Source: Sphingomonas bacterium (GTDB lineage Bacteria; Pseudomonadota; Alphaproteobacteria; Sphingomonadales; Sphingomonadaceae). Taken from it: 64,000 nt of DNA. Below the pieces are notes generated by a model. That model was not told the DNA's origin, made no database searches, and saw nothing but the letters and a program-made list of their open reading frames with translations. The DNA lies in the NCBI GenBank assembly GCA_030149245.1, contig JASBRX010000036.1:61768-125767 (forward strand). The letters run 5' to 3'. Shown here in pieces: positions 35,529-44,801 of the stretch (its first letter is position 1; each line of letters starts with the position of its first letter). A program made the translations under genes and the position numbers.

Positions 35529-36065
35529 ATGGCGCGTTCTTCACGATCGATGGATTGGGGCTTCCCCCGCTGGCGCGCCTATGGCGCCGAGCGCGAGGCG
35601 GTGAAAGTGCGCCTGTGCGACCGTGAGGGTTGCGACAAGCCCGGCGATCGCCCCGCGCCCAAATCGCCCAACAGCCCGGAACGCTGGTATTTCTGCGAAG
35701 AACATGCCGGCGAGTACAATCGCAACTGGAACTACTTCGAAGGGCTGACCGCCGAAGAGGCGGCCAAACGCGAGGCCGATGAGCGGCGCACCGCGAACGG
35801 CTATGCCGAAAGCAAGCATAATGCCTGGGCTGGCCCCGGTGACGGCACCCGCTCACGCGACGAAATGCGCGCGCTCGACGTGCTCGAGCTAGAGCCGGAC
35901 GCGAGCTTTGAGGACGTGCGCACGGCGTGGCGGCGGCTGGCCAAGTCGAACCACCCGGATATCCGCCCCGGCGATGCCGAGGCGGCCAAGCGCTTTCAGG
36001 CGATTCAGGCGGCCTATGAAGTCCTGCGCACCGCCGAAGAGCGGCGGCAATGGCGGCCGGATTGA
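35529..36065 (+). CDS. J-domain (DnaJ-like) protein
   Basis: C-term ALDVLELEPDASFEDVRTAWRRLAKSNHPDIRPGD. Confidence 0.88.
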   Translation: MARSSRSMDWGFPRWRAYGAEREAVKVRLCDREGCDKPGDRPAPKSPNSPERWYFCEEHAGEYNRNWNYFEGLTAEEAAKREADERRTANGYAESKHNAWAGPGDGTRSRDEMRALDVLELEPDASFEDVRTAWRRLAKSNHPDIRPGDAEAAKRFQAIQAAYEVLRTAEERRQWRPD

Positions 36066-36361
36066 AGACGCGGGTCCGGTCGAACTGGGCGAACGCCGTC
36101 CTCGTCTGCGCCAAATGCTCGAAGAAACTTGACGGCGGGTTCGGGCCGAAGGGCAAGGCTCCGCTGGGCAAGGCGCTGCGCAAGCATCTCCATCTGAAGA
36201 AGGGGCGCAAGGCGGCGGCGGGGATCGTCGACGTCAAATGCCTCGGCGTCTGCCCGCGTGGCGCAGTGACCATGGTCAATGGTGCGGCGAGCCGCGAATG
36301 GCTGCTGGTTCCGGCGGGCGCCGATCTCGACGCGGTGGCCGATGAACTTGGCCTTGGCTGA
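36050..36361 (+). CDS. (2Fe-2S) ferredoxin domain-containing protein
   Basis: VCAKCSKK...VKCLGVCPRGAVTMVNG. Confidence 0.75.
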   Translation: MAAGLKTRVRSNWANAVLVCAKCSKKLDGGFGPKGKAPLGKALRKHLHLKKGRKAAAGIVDVKCLGVCPRGAVTMVNGAASREWLLVPAGADLDAVADELGLG

Positions 36362-36406
36362 TCACGGCAGCTTGCGCACGACGCCGGGTGCGTTAGGGTT
36401 CGCGCC

Positions 36407-36979
36407 GTGACGCCGTCATCGCCCTCCGCAAGTCTCGCGCGCAAGCGGTTGGCCGACGCCCTCATTTCGGTGGGTCGGGGCGATCGCGCCGCGCTGGCAG
36501 AAGTCTATAATCTGACCAGCGCGAAGCTTTTCGGCATTTGCCTGCGTATCTGTGGGGACCGGGAGGAAGCAGAGGACGTGGTGCAGGAAGTCTATGTGAA
36601 GGTGTGGCAGCGTGCGGGGCGGTTTGACCCTGAACGCGCCAGCCCGATCACCTGGCTTGCCGCCATCGCCCGCAACAGCGCAATCGACCGGTTGCGGTCC
36701 CGTCCGGCAGCGGCCGTCGCGCCGATCGATTCCGCCGCGATGGTCGCCGATGACCGCCCCGCCGCCGACGCCGTGATCGAGGATGCGCAGGAGCAAGGCC
36801 GCATGCGCGCCTGTCTCGACGCGCTGGAGGCGCGCGCTTCGTCCGCGATCCGGGCGGCCTTTTTCGGTGGGCTGACCTATGCCGAGCTGGCGGAGCGCGA
36901 CCGGGTGCCGCTGGGCACGATGAAGACGTGGATCCGCCGCGGCCTGTTGCAGTTGAAGGCGTGCCTGGGCGATGGTTGA
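36407..36979 (+). CDS. ECF-type RNA polymerase sigma factor
   Basis: Sigma-70 region 2 DREEAEDVVQEVYVKVWQRAGRFDP and region 4 TYAELAERDRVPLGTMKTWIRRGLLQL. Confidence 0.92.
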   Translation: MTPSSPSASLARKRLADALISVGRGDRAALAEVYNLTSAKLFGICLRICGDREEAEDVVQEVYVKVWQRAGRFDPERASPITWLAAIARNSAIDRLRSRPAAAVAPIDSAAMVADDRPAADAVIEDAQEQGRMRACLDALEARASSAIRAAFFGGLTYAELAERDRVPLGTMKTWIRRGLLQLKACLGDG

Positions 36980-37700
36980 CCCGATGGACCTTCCCGACGA
37001 GCGCGAACTGCTTGCTGCCGAGCTGGCGCTGGGCGTGCTGGAGGGCGATGCGCTCGCTGCCGCCAACCGCCGCCTGCTGACCGACGCGGCGTTCGCCGAA
37101 GAGGTCGAGGCGTGGCGCGAGCGGCTGGCGGGCATGGCGCTCGACGTACCCGACGAAACGCCGCCGGATGACCTGTGGAACCGGATCGAGCGTGCGATCG
37201 ACGGCATCGCCCCCGCGCCGGTGGTTGATCTGGTGCCGCGTCGCCAGCTGCGCCGCTGGCAGTTCGGCACCGCCGCCGCCGGAGCGGTCGCCGCCGCACT
37301 CGCCGTGATGCTCGTTATCCCCCGCCCCGAGCCCGTCGCTCCCGCGCCGACCCAGGTCGCGGTGCAGCCCGCCATCGTCGCGCAGTTGCGTGGCGAAGGG
37401 GAGGGGCCGTTCGTCGCCGCACGCTACGATCAGGCGACGGCCCAACTGCGGCTGGTTGCGCAGGATATGGGCGAGGATCCGCGCGTACCGGAGCTGTGGA
37501 TCATTCCCGAAGACGGCATCCCGCGTTCGCTCGGGGTGATCCAGCCGGCGGGCAATACAGAGCTGGTCGTGGCCGAAGGGCATCGGTCGATGATCCATGA
37601 CGGCGCGACGCTGGCGATCACGATGGAGCCGCGCGCGACCGCGCCGCACCCTGCGCCGACCGGTCCGCGCGTCGCGGCAGGAAAAATTTTCGGCATCTGA
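36972..37700 (+). CDS. anti-sigma factor (RskA/ChrR-like)
   Basis: Overlaps sigma gene; single TM; C-term ...PEDGIPRSLGVI...LAITMEPR. Confidence 0.85.
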   Translation: MVDPMDLPDERELLAAELALGVLEGDALAAANRRLLTDAAFAEEVEAWRERLAGMALDVPDETPPDDLWNRIERAIDGIAPAPVVDLVPRRQLRRWQFGTAAAGAVAAALAVMLVIPRPEPVAPAPTQVAVQPAIVAQLRGEGEGPFVAARYDQATAQLRLVAQDMGEDPRVPELWIIPEDGIPRSLGVIQPAGNTELVVAEGHRSMIHDGATLAITMEPRATAPHPAPTGPRVAAGKIFGI

Positions 37701-37783
37701 CATCCGGCGCGCATCCGCGCCCGTATCTCCTGCGCAACCCGGCCAGCACAGGGTCGGGCACTGCCACGAAAGCAGGAGGATCT

Positions 37784-38341
37784 ATGAAGTTTCGTACCTC
37801 GCATTTCGCACTGGCGCTTGCCGGTGCCGCCCTGGCCACCGGTTCGGTCGCAATTGCCGGTCAGACCAAGATGGTCGGCGGTGCCGCCATGTATCCGACC
37901 AAGGATATCGTCGATAACGCCGTCAACTCGAAGGATCACACCACGCTGGTCGCTGCGGTGAAGGCCGCTGGCCTGGTCGATACGCTGAAGTCGCCCGGAC
38001 CGTTCACGGTGTTCGCGCCGACCAACGCCGCATTCGCCAAGCTTCCCGCCGGCACCGTCGACACCCTCTTAAAGCCCGAGAACAAGGGCACGCTGACCGC
38101 CGTGCTGACCTATCATGTCGTCCCCGGCAAGATGATGGCCGCCGACATCGCCGCCAAGGCGAAGGCCAATGGCGGCAAGCTCGATCTGACCACCGTTCAG
38201 GGTGAGAAGATCACGCTGTCGATGCGCGGCAATGGCTGGATCGTCACCGATGCCAAGGGCGGGACGTCCAACATCACCATCGCCGACGTCGCACAGAAGA
38301 ACGGCGTGATCCACGTCGTCGACACCGTCCTGATGCCCTGA
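37784..38341 (+). CDS. fasciclin domain-containing secreted protein
   Basis: GPFTVFAPTNAAFAKLPAGTVDTLLKPENK; VIHVVDTVLMP. Confidence 0.95.
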   Translation: MKFRTSHFALALAGAALATGSVAIAGQTKMVGGAAMYPTKDIVDNAVNSKDHTTLVAAVKAAGLVDTLKSPGPFTVFAPTNAAFAKLPAGTVDTLLKPENKGTLTAVLTYHVVPGKMMAADIAAKAKANGGKLDLTTVQGEKITLSMRGNGWIVTDAKGGTSNITIADVAQKNGVIHVVDTVLMP

Positions 38342-38447
38342 ACCGACCCCCGTCGCGCGGGTTTTACCCGGTCCCGCGCGGCACCCCGCCGGTGTTGTTT
38401 CCCTCTTTAACCACCGGCGGGACTACCGCCCGCCCGGCCACTGTCTC

Positions 38448-39788
38448 TCAGGCCGGGCGGGTACGGTTGAGCCAGCGTGCAGCGCGCGGAACGCGCGGCA
38501 GGATAAGCCGGTCGAACACGAACACCACGATCAGCGACAGCGCGAGCATCGGCAGCAATGCAGCCATCACCAGCGTGATCGCCGCCACCACGCGAAGCTT
38601 TGCATCGGCAGGACGCGGCGGCGCGCCGAGCGATCCATCGGGACGTCTCCGCCACCACATGACGACTCCGCTGACCGCCAGGAGCATCAGCGCAACCGCC
38701 GTCAGCACGCCGACCAGCTGGTTGATCCACCCGAACAACTGCCCTTCATGCCAGGCGATGCCATAGCCGATCGCGCGATCAATCGGGTGCTTGTCGGCAA
38801 ATCCGCTGCGCGCGGTGACATTGCCGGTCATCGGATCGAACTGGACGGTGCGCGCGATCGGGCGGTTCTGCGTCGTGCTGGTCAGCTTCCAGATATTGCC
38901 GTTGGGCGGCCCGAACTGCGCGGGTGCACCGGGCGGGGACAGGATTGCTGGGGCGGGCACACCCTCCGCTTGCGCGCGCGCGACCATGTCGGTCAGCGTC
39001 ATGCCCATCGGCATCGGCGTCCCGTTCGCCGCCGCGCGCAGCATCGCGTCATGGTCGTGCTCGGCATGCAGGTCGACGCCGCCCTTCCACTGCTGCGGGC
39101 CTTGCACCAGCCCCAGCTCGGCCCGGACTGCGCGGAAGGCGGTCGCCCAGCCATCGGTCCAGGGCAGGCCGGAGACGAGCAGCACCAGCGCCAGACCGGA
39201 TACCCAAAAGCCCGTCACCGCATGCAGATCGCGCCACACGACGCGCCCGCGCGCGCTCAGTCGTGGCCACAGCACCCCCGCCGGACCGCGCCCGCGCGGC
39301 CACCACAGATACAGGCCCGACAGGATCAGCAGGATCGCCCAGCTCGCGGCGATCTCGACCAGAAAGCCGCCCCATTTGCCCAGAAGCAGCGAGCCGTGGA
39401 TGCGCGAGACAGTCGCGGCGATCCGCGCCTCGGGATAGTCTATCGCGATCACCTTGCCCTGCGGCGACACCGCAATGTCGCGCATGCCCCCTTCAGCAAG
39501 ACCGACATGGATCACGGCGGCGTCACCTGAAGCTGCGGGCAGCCGGTAGCTGTGGAAGCTTGCGCCCGGCACCGCCGCCAGCGCCGCCTTGAGCTGCGCA
39601 TCCGGCGTCACCGCCCCGGCGACGGGCAGGCCGCGCCAGTCGCGCTCCTGCCACGCATCCAGCTGGGGCTTGAACAGATAAATCGCCCCGGTCAGCGCCA
39701 GCAGCAGGATGAACGGCACGACAAACAAGCCGGCATAGAAATGCCAGCGCCAGATCGCGCGGTAGAGTTTGCCCCCTTCGGCGCTCAT
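38448..39788 (-). CDS. PepSY-associated TM helix domain protein
   Basis: LYRAIWRWHFYAGLFVVPFILLLALTGAIYLFKPQLD; VWRDLHAVTGFWVSG. Confidence 0.9.
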   Translation of the reverse strand: MSAEGGKLYRAIWRWHFYAGLFVVPFILLLALTGAIYLFKPQLDAWQERDWRGLPVAGAVTPDAQLKAALAAVPGASFHSYRLPAASGDAAVIHVGLAEGGMRDIAVSPQGKVIAIDYPEARIAATVSRIHGSLLLGKWGGFLVEIAASWAILLILSGLYLWWPRGRGPAGVLWPRLSARGRVVWRDLHAVTGFWVSGLALVLLVSGLPWTDGWATAFRAVRAELGLVQGPQQWKGGVDLHAEHDHDAMLRAAANGTPMPMGMTLTDMVARAQAEGVPAPAILSPPGAPAQFGPPNGNIWKLTSTTQNRPIARTVQFDPMTGNVTARSGFADKHPIDRAIGYGIAWHEGQLFGWINQLVGVLTAVALMLLAVSGVVMWWRRRPDGSLGAPPRPADAKLRVVAAITLVMAALLPMLALSLIVVFVFDRLILPRVPRAARWLNRTRPA

Positions 39789-40192
39789 GCCGCGTAGCGT
39801 TCCGCCGTTGCGCGGATCAGAGCGATCATGTTGGGGATGCCCTGCGTCCGGTTGGAGCTGAGCTGGTTGCGCAGGTCGAACGGGGCAAGCGCACCTTCGA
39901 TATCGGTGGCCAATATGTCGCCCGGCGCGCGATCCTGCACGGTCAGCAGCACCAGCGCGATGATCCCCTTGGTAATCGCGGCATTGCTGTCGGCCAGGAA
40001 GTGGAGCGACCCGTCGTCGCGCACCGTCGGATAGACCCACACCGCCGCCGAACATCCGCGCACCAAGGTCGCGTCGGTCTTGAGCGCGTCGGGCATTGGC
40101 TCCAGCGCCTTGCCCAGCTCGATCAGCAACCGGTAGCGGTCGTCGGCGTCGAGGAACTCATATTCGTCGGTCAGGTCGGACAGGCTGGTCAT
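39785..40192 (-). CDS. SufE family protein
   Basis: YRLLIELGKALEPMPDALKTDATLVRGCSAAVWVYP. Confidence 0.92.
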   Translation of the reverse strand: MTSLSDLTDEYEFLDADDRYRLLIELGKALEPMPDALKTDATLVRGCSAAVWVYPTVRDDGSLHFLADSNAAITKGIIALVLLTVQDRAPGDILATDIEGALAPFDLRNQLSSNRTQGIPNMIALIRATAERYAA

Positions 40193-40287
40193 GCCGCGCC
40201 CTTAGCGGGACCACGCGCCCGCGTCACCGGTCTTGCGCGCAGGGACGCGCGGCCCCTAGGCTGGGCTTCGAGTAGAGGAGAGTGTGG

Positions 40288-41154
40288 ATGCTGAGATTGA
40301 TTGGCCTGGGACTGGCGGCGACGGTATTGGCGGCGCCCGCGCCCGCGCGCCAGGCCGCCCCTGCCGTCGTCAGCCAGCGCGACATCGTTTATCGCACCAC
40401 CGAAACCGGCCCGCTGCACCTCGACCTGCACCGACCGCAGTCCGCCAAGGGCAAACACGCGCCGGTGCTGGTTGTGATCCATGGCGGGGCCTGGGCACGC
40501 GGCGAGCGGCCCAAGGGCTGGACCGGCTATCGCCGCTTCGTCGATGCGGGGTTCGCGGTGGTCAGCATGCAATATCGCCTGGCGGGACAGGCGCGCGCAC
40601 CCGCGGCGGTCGAGGATGTCCGGTGCGTCATGGGCTGGATCGCGCGCGCGGCGGAGCGCGAAGGGCTGGACTCGAAGCGGATCGTGCTGATGGGCACATC
40701 GGCGGGCGCGCATCTCGCGCTGATGGCGGCGAGCGTCGACAAAAATGAAGGGCTCGACCCGGCCGAGTGCGGGCCCGCGCCGCGCGCCGCCGCCGTGATC
40801 GACTTTTACGGCCCGACCGATCTGCGTCGGGAAGCGCTCGGGGCCTGGACCAGTCCGTCGATCGGCAAATGGGTGGGCGAGGGGGAGGCGGGCGCCGCGA
40901 TGGCCGCCCGCATGTCCCCGATCGCCCGCGTCCGCACGGGCCAGCCGCCGGTGTTCATCGTCCATGGCGATGCCGATCCGGTCGTCCCGCTCGCCGCATC
41001 GACCGCGCTGAAAGCCGCGCTCGACCGGGCGAAAGTGCCGACCGAACTGCACATTGTGCCCGGCGGGGTGCATGGGAAATTCGGTCCCGAGGTGCAGGAC
41101 CGGCTGATGGCCGATGCGGTGACCTTCCTGAAGCGTCACCGCGTGATTGACTGA
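40288..41154 (+). CDS. alpha/beta hydrolase (esterase/lipase family)
   Basis: HGGAWARGE oxyanion hole, LMGTSAGAHLAL nucleophile, VHGDADPVVP, PGGVHG. Confidence 0.9.
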   Translation: MLRLIGLGLAATVLAAPAPARQAAPAVVSQRDIVYRTTETGPLHLDLHRPQSAKGKHAPVLVVIHGGAWARGERPKGWTGYRRFVDAGFAVVSMQYRLAGQARAPAAVEDVRCVMGWIARAAEREGLDSKRIVLMGTSAGAHLALMAASVDKNEGLDPAECGPAPRAAAVIDFYGPTDLRREALGAWTSPSIGKWVGEGEAGAAMAARMSPIARVRTGQPPVFIVHGDADPVVPLAASTALKAALDRAKVPTELHIVPGGVHGKFGPEVQDRLMADAVTFLKRHRVID

Positions 41155-41184
41155 ACGGTTTTCGGTGACTGAGGTTTCCGGCCG

Positions 41185-41257
41185 GCCCTTCGACAAGCTC
41201 AGGGCAAACGGCGGTTTGGAAAGCCTCCCCCCGTTGGTGCTGAGCTTGTCGAAGCAC
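41185..41257. repeat. palindromic dispersed repeat (CTTCGACAAGCTCAG ... CTGAGCTTGTCGAAG)
   Basis: Inverted arms; second copy at 48971-49050. Confidence 0.85.
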
Positions 41258-41385
41258 GAAGCGGGGCGCTCTGTTGTCGTCCTGCGCCAAGGCGGGGCAG
41301 GGGTGGGAGCGGCGTCTGCAGCTGCCGCTCCCGTGGTGCAGTGGCGGTGGCCTCCCAACCGTTCCGCCGCTGCTCCGGGGGTTGG

Positions 41386-41634
41386 TTAGAGGTCGACGCC
41401 CGCGGCGATCGCCTCAAGCTTGCGGATGCGTTCCTTGAGGTCCGCGATCTCGATCCGCGCGCCGGCATTGGTCGGTTCGGCGTGGGCGGTCTCACCCTGA
41501 TGCACCAGCGACAGCTCCTGCCGCTTCAGCGCCAGCCAGCCGCGCCATCCGGCCAGGCCCGCTCCGGTCACCATGCCCAGCCCCGCAAGGGTCGCCAGCG
41601 CCATGACCATGTAGAAATTGGGGTCGGTCATCAC
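41386..41634 (-). CDS. small TM/coiled-coil protein of psp-linked array
   Basis: One TM plus C-term EIADLKERIRKLEAIAAGVDL. Confidence 0.65.
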   Translation of the reverse strand: MMTDPNFYMVMALATLAGLGMVTGAGLAGWRGWLALKRQELSLVHQGETAHAEPTNAGARIEIADLKERIRKLEAIAAGVDL

Positions 41635-41659
41635 ATCCTCCTCCGGTTCTGGCCGGACT

Positions 41660-41926
41660 TCAGTTGCGGTCGTCGCGCAGCTTCTCGATCTCGCGGTCGA
41701 GGCTCACGCTCGAATGATTGTCGGTGATCACGCGCTCCAGCACCGCGATGCGGTCCTTCAGCGTGCGCACTTCCTGCTCCAGGCGGCGGGCTTCGGCGCT
41801 CGCCGCGGGGTCATGGGCGACATAGTCGTTGCCGCGGCCATCCTTCTGGATGCCCATCTTGGCGCGGACGATGTTGCCGATGGTTACGATCGCCACGATC
41901 GCGACCACCATGAACGCCCAATCCAT
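41660..41926 (-). CDS. small TM/coiled-coil protein of psp-linked array
   Basis: LKDRIAVLERVITDNHSSVSLDREIEKLRDDRN. Confidence 0.75.
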   Translation of the reverse strand: MDWAFMVVAIVAIVTIGNIVRAKMGIQKDGRGNDYVAHDPAASAEARRLEQEVRTLKDRIAVLERVITDNHSSVSLDREIEKLRDDRN

Positions 41927-41966
41927 ATCCTGCCTCCTGTTCGTATGATCTGGTCAGCCCGGGGGC

Positions 41967-42098
41967 TTATTCGGCCGGCTGGGCCGCCGCTTCGCGTGCC
42001 AGTCGCTCGGCGCGACGGACGGGGCGGTCCCGCTTTTCGGCCATCGCGACGCCGATCGCGCCAATGACGCCGAGCACCGCGAAAACTCCGATCAACAT
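41967..42098 (-). CDS. 43-aa single-TM small protein within psp-linked array
   Basis: MLIGVFAVLGVIGAIGVAMAEKRDRPVRRAERLAREAAAQPAE. Confidence 0.5.
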   Translation of the reverse strand: MLIGVFAVLGVIGAIGVAMAEKRDRPVRRAERLAREAAAQPAE

Positions 42099-42128
42099 GG
42101 TAGATACTCCCTCACAAAACTCGTTGGT

Positions 42129-42410
42129 TCAGTTCACCGGCCGGTCGTCGCGCAGCCGTTCAATCTCGTCAGCCAGGTCGACACCCTTGTCGGTGACGAT
42201 CCGCTCCAGCACCCGCACCCGTTGCTCCAGCCGCTCGGTATGTGCCGCATATTGCGCGGCCTTTTCGGCGGTCTGGGCGCTGAGCGCCTCGGCCATCTTC
42301 TCCTTGTGCTTCAGCCAGCGTCGGAACATGTCGCCGCCGACGCCGAGGATCACCGGGATACCGACCACGATGAAGAAGAAGCCGAGGATAAAGCTCTGTT
42401 TGTCGCCCAT
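42129..42410 (-). CDS. small TM/coiled-coil protein of psp-linked array
   Basis: LEQRVRVLERIVTDKGVDLADEIERLRDD. Confidence 0.75.
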   Translation of the reverse strand: MGDKQSFILGFFFIVVGIPVILGVGGDMFRRWLKHKEKMAEALSAQTAEKAAQYAAHTERLEQRVRVLERIVTDKGVDLADEIERLRDDRPVN

Positions 42411-42420
42411 CGTCCGGTCC

Positions 42421-42732
42421 TCAATTCTTGCCCAGCCGCAGCGCTTCGATCTCGCGATCCAGCGCGTGGCTGCTGTCGGTCACGATCCGCTCGACATTGG
42501 CCAGCCGGTCCTTGACCGAACCCAGTTCCGCGCGGAGCTGGGCATTTTCCTGGCTGATCAGCTTGATCCGCTCGACCAGTTCCTCATTCTTCTGCGGATA
42601 GACCGCCTGGCCCCAGGCCCCGTCGAGCGGGTACCCATTCTTGATGCGGAGCCAGGTGGTGAAGATCCAGCCACCGACCGCGAGGACGCCCACCACCGCA
42701 ACGACCGGGGCAAAGGCTTCAAAAGGAAACAT
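42421..42732 (-). CDS. small TM/coiled-coil protein of psp-linked array
   Basis: VKDRLANVERIVTDSSHALDREIEALRLGKN. Confidence 0.75.
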   Translation of the reverse strand: MFPFEAFAPVVAVVGVLAVGGWIFTTWLRIKNGYPLDGAWGQAVYPQKNEELVERIKLISQENAQLRAELGSVKDRLANVERIVTDSSHALDREIEALRLGKN

Positions 42733-42757
42733 GCGTCAAACTCCCGATGCCGGCTGC

Positions 42758-43048
42758 TCAGCGCAGCGCGTCGATTTCGCGGGCGGTCCGCTCGGCCGGG
42801 TCGGTGGCGATGCGTTCAAGCACCGCGATCCGCTCCTCCAGCCGGCTGATCTGTCCGGTCAGCCGCGCATTCTCATTGGTCAGCAATTCGATCTTGCGTG
42901 CCGCGCCGGCATCGCCCTTTTCTGCAGTGCCTGACCATTCATTCTCGATCGGGTATCCGTGCTTGGCGCGGATCCAGGTCGAAGCGAGCCATCCGAAGGT
43001 CGAGATCGCGATGATCGCGATGACAAAACCCGGTCCACCCCAGTTCAT
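42758..43048 (-). CDS. small TM/coiled-coil protein of psp-linked array
   Basis: LEERIAVLERIATDPAERTAREIDALR. Confidence 0.75.
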   Translation of the reverse strand: MNWGGPGFVIAIIAISTFGWLASTWIRAKHGYPIENEWSGTAEKGDAGAARKIELLTNENARLTGQISRLEERIAVLERIATDPAERTAREIDALR

Positions 43049-43077
43049 TGTATTTTCCTCCTGTTGAGCGCGCGCTG

Positions 43078-43455
43078 TCAGCGCAGGCGCTCGATCTCGT
43101 CGGCGAGCTGCGTGTTGCGGCTCGTGTAGAATGTTTCGATATCGGCCATGCGGCGATCGATGTCGCGCAGCTTGGAGCGGACTTCCTGGGTCGAGCGGCG
43201 CGGATTGGCCCGCACGCCCTGCCAGAACTTTGCGTCCTCCTTGGTCTCATAGAGGCCCATGGGCTTCTGCGACACGACCATGGCGAGGCCGATGTAAACG
43301 AACAGCATCAGCGGGAAGGTGGCGAAGGTCAGGACCAGGAAGCCCAGGCGGATCCACAGCGGGTCGACCCCGGTATATTCGCCCAGACCTTCACAGATCC
43401 CGAGCCATTTGCCGTTAACCTTGTCACGATACAGTTGCGTGCGGCTGACAGACAT
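43078..43455 (-). CDS. pspC: PspC-domain envelope stress protein
   Basis: QLYRDKVNGKWLGICEGLGEYTGVDPLWIRLGFLVL; extra C-term IDRRMADIETFYTSRNTQLADEIERLR. Confidence 0.92.
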   Translation of the reverse strand: MSVSRTQLYRDKVNGKWLGICEGLGEYTGVDPLWIRLGFLVLTFATFPLMLFVYIGLAMVVSQKPMGLYETKEDAKFWQGVRANPRRSTQEVRSKLRDIDRRMADIETFYTSRNTQLADEIERLR

Positions 43456-43456
43456 C

Positions 43457-43738
43457 TCAGTTCCTCCGTGCGCGTTCATAGTCGGGGAGTTCGCGGGCCG
43501 GCGGCGTGTCATTGCCGCGCAGACGGAACTCGGGATTATCGGCGGCGATGATCCGCTCGATCGTGTGGAGGCGATCCTCCAGGCGGCGTGCCGTATAGTG
43601 CAGCTCGTCCAGCAGGTTTTCGTCCTCGCCGGTCAGCGTCTTGGCCTGCTTCCACTTGGTGACATAGTGGAGGATGACCCAGGGCATGCCGATGAAGAGC
43701 ATGCCGACGACGCCGATCGGGACCAGGATGTCTTCCAT
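43457..43738 (-). CDS. pspB: PspB envelope stress protein
   Basis: VPIGVVGMLFIGMPWVILHYVTKWKQ...LEDRLHTIERIIAADNPEFR. Confidence 0.88.
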   Translation of the reverse strand: MEDILVPIGVVGMLFIGMPWVILHYVTKWKQAKTLTGEDENLLDELHYTARRLEDRLHTIERIIAADNPEFRLRGNDTPPARELPDYERARRN

Positions 43739-43741
43739 GGT

Positions 43742-44410
43742 TTAGTTCCCCTTGTTCAGGCGCGCCTTGAGCGCGGCCAGCTCGGCATCGACCTTCTCGG
43801 CCGACTGGAGCTCGGCGATTTCCTCCTCCAGCGTCTTCTTCGGCGCGCCCAGTGCCAGCGCATCGGCGCGGCCCTCGGCAAAGTCGACGCGGCGCTCGAG
43901 CAGGTCGAAGCGGCTGAACGCGTCGCTGACCTTCGACCCGTGCGTCATCTCGCGCAGCTTGACGCGGTTGTTGGCGCTTTCCAGGCGGGTCAAGATCGCA
44001 GTCTGACGGGCACGGGCGTCGCGCAGCTTGGTCTGCAGCTTGGCGATGTCCTCTTCCGACGCGCGCAGCGCATCGTCGAGCACCGCGATTTCCGCATTCA
44101 GCTGGTCGCACATGTCATACGCCTTCTGGCGCTCGACCAGTGCGGCCTTGGCCAGGTCCTCGCGGTCCTTGCTCAGCGCCAGCTCGGCCTTTTCGGTCCA
44201 GCTCATCTGGAGGTTCTCCAGCTTGGCGATGTGGCGGCGCATTTCCTTCTGGTCGGCGATGGTGCGGGCCGCGCTGGCGCGGACCTCGACCAGCGTCTCC
44301 TCCATTTCGAGGATGATCATGCGGATCATCTTCGCCGGGTCTTCCGCCTTGTCGAGCAGGTCGGTGAAGTTGGCGGCGATGATGTCGCGGGTGCGAGAGA
44401 AAATGCCCAT
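43742..44410 (-). CDS. pspA: phage shock protein A
   Basis: MGIFSRTRDIIAANFTDLLDKAEDPAKMIRMIILEMEETLVEVR. Confidence 0.95.
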   Translation of the reverse strand: MGIFSRTRDIIAANFTDLLDKAEDPAKMIRMIILEMEETLVEVRASAARTIADQKEMRRHIAKLENLQMSWTEKAELALSKDREDLAKAALVERQKAYDMCDQLNAEIAVLDDALRASEEDIAKLQTKLRDARARQTAILTRLESANNRVKLREMTHGSKVSDAFSRFDLLERRVDFAEGRADALALGAPKKTLEEEIAELQSAEKVDAELAALKARLNKGN

Positions 44411-44477
44411 CTGAATTTAGCTCCTTGGAAACTCGTGCCGCCGGGCGGGCTAGGGGGTACCCGCCCGGCGGGATCGC

Positions 44478-44624
44478 TTACGCGATGGCTCGGGTGGAAA
44501 CCGCAACCCCATCCGTCGCCGTGACGGCGGGGCCGACCACGGTTGCCAGGCTGGTGGTGCTGACGATCAGGGTGCAGACCAGCGCCGCCAGCGTCGTGCG
44601 AAAGCTGTTGTTGCCCTTATACAT
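44478..44624 (-). CDS. 48-aa exported small protein heading the psp operon
   Basis: MYKGNNSFRTTLAALVCTLIVSTTSLATVVGPAVTATDGVAVSTRAIA; lies between sigma-54 promoter and pspA. Confidence 0.6.
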   Translation of the reverse strand: MYKGNNSFRTTLAALVCTLIVSTTSLATVVGPAVTATDGVAVSTRAIA

Positions 44625-44684
44625 TGTTTTCCGTCCCTCGATTTCTTCGTTTGGCTGCCGCCCTTCGCGGCATGCCAGACACTT

Positions 44685-44700
44685 TGCACGGGGCGTGCCA
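44685..44700 (-). promoter_or_regulatory. sigma-54 promoter of psp operon
   Basis: Minus strand TGGCACGCCCCGTGCA matches the -24/-12 consensus TGGCACG-N4-TTGCA with one mismatch. Confidence 0.8.
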
Positions 44701-44774
44701 AAACAGTTTAGCCGCAGTTTTCCGCCATTTTTTGCCCAAATGGCAATGTGGGGGAAACTTCGCACTTGCCAAAA

Positions 44775-44793
44775 CTTGGGAAAATATCCCAAG
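44775..44793. promoter_or_regulatory. inverted repeat CTTGGGAAAATATCCCAAG, candidate PspF UAS/autoregulatory operator
   Basis: Perfect 7-bp arms, about 85 bp upstream of the psp -24 element and 9 bp before pspF start. Confidence 0.55.
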
Positions 44794-44801
44794 AGTTCGG
44801 C

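Noticed and set aside
36407-38341. ECF sigma/anti-sigma/fasciclin trio as a novel system
   Set aside because: Common arrangement in alphaproteobacteria; nothing unusual seen.
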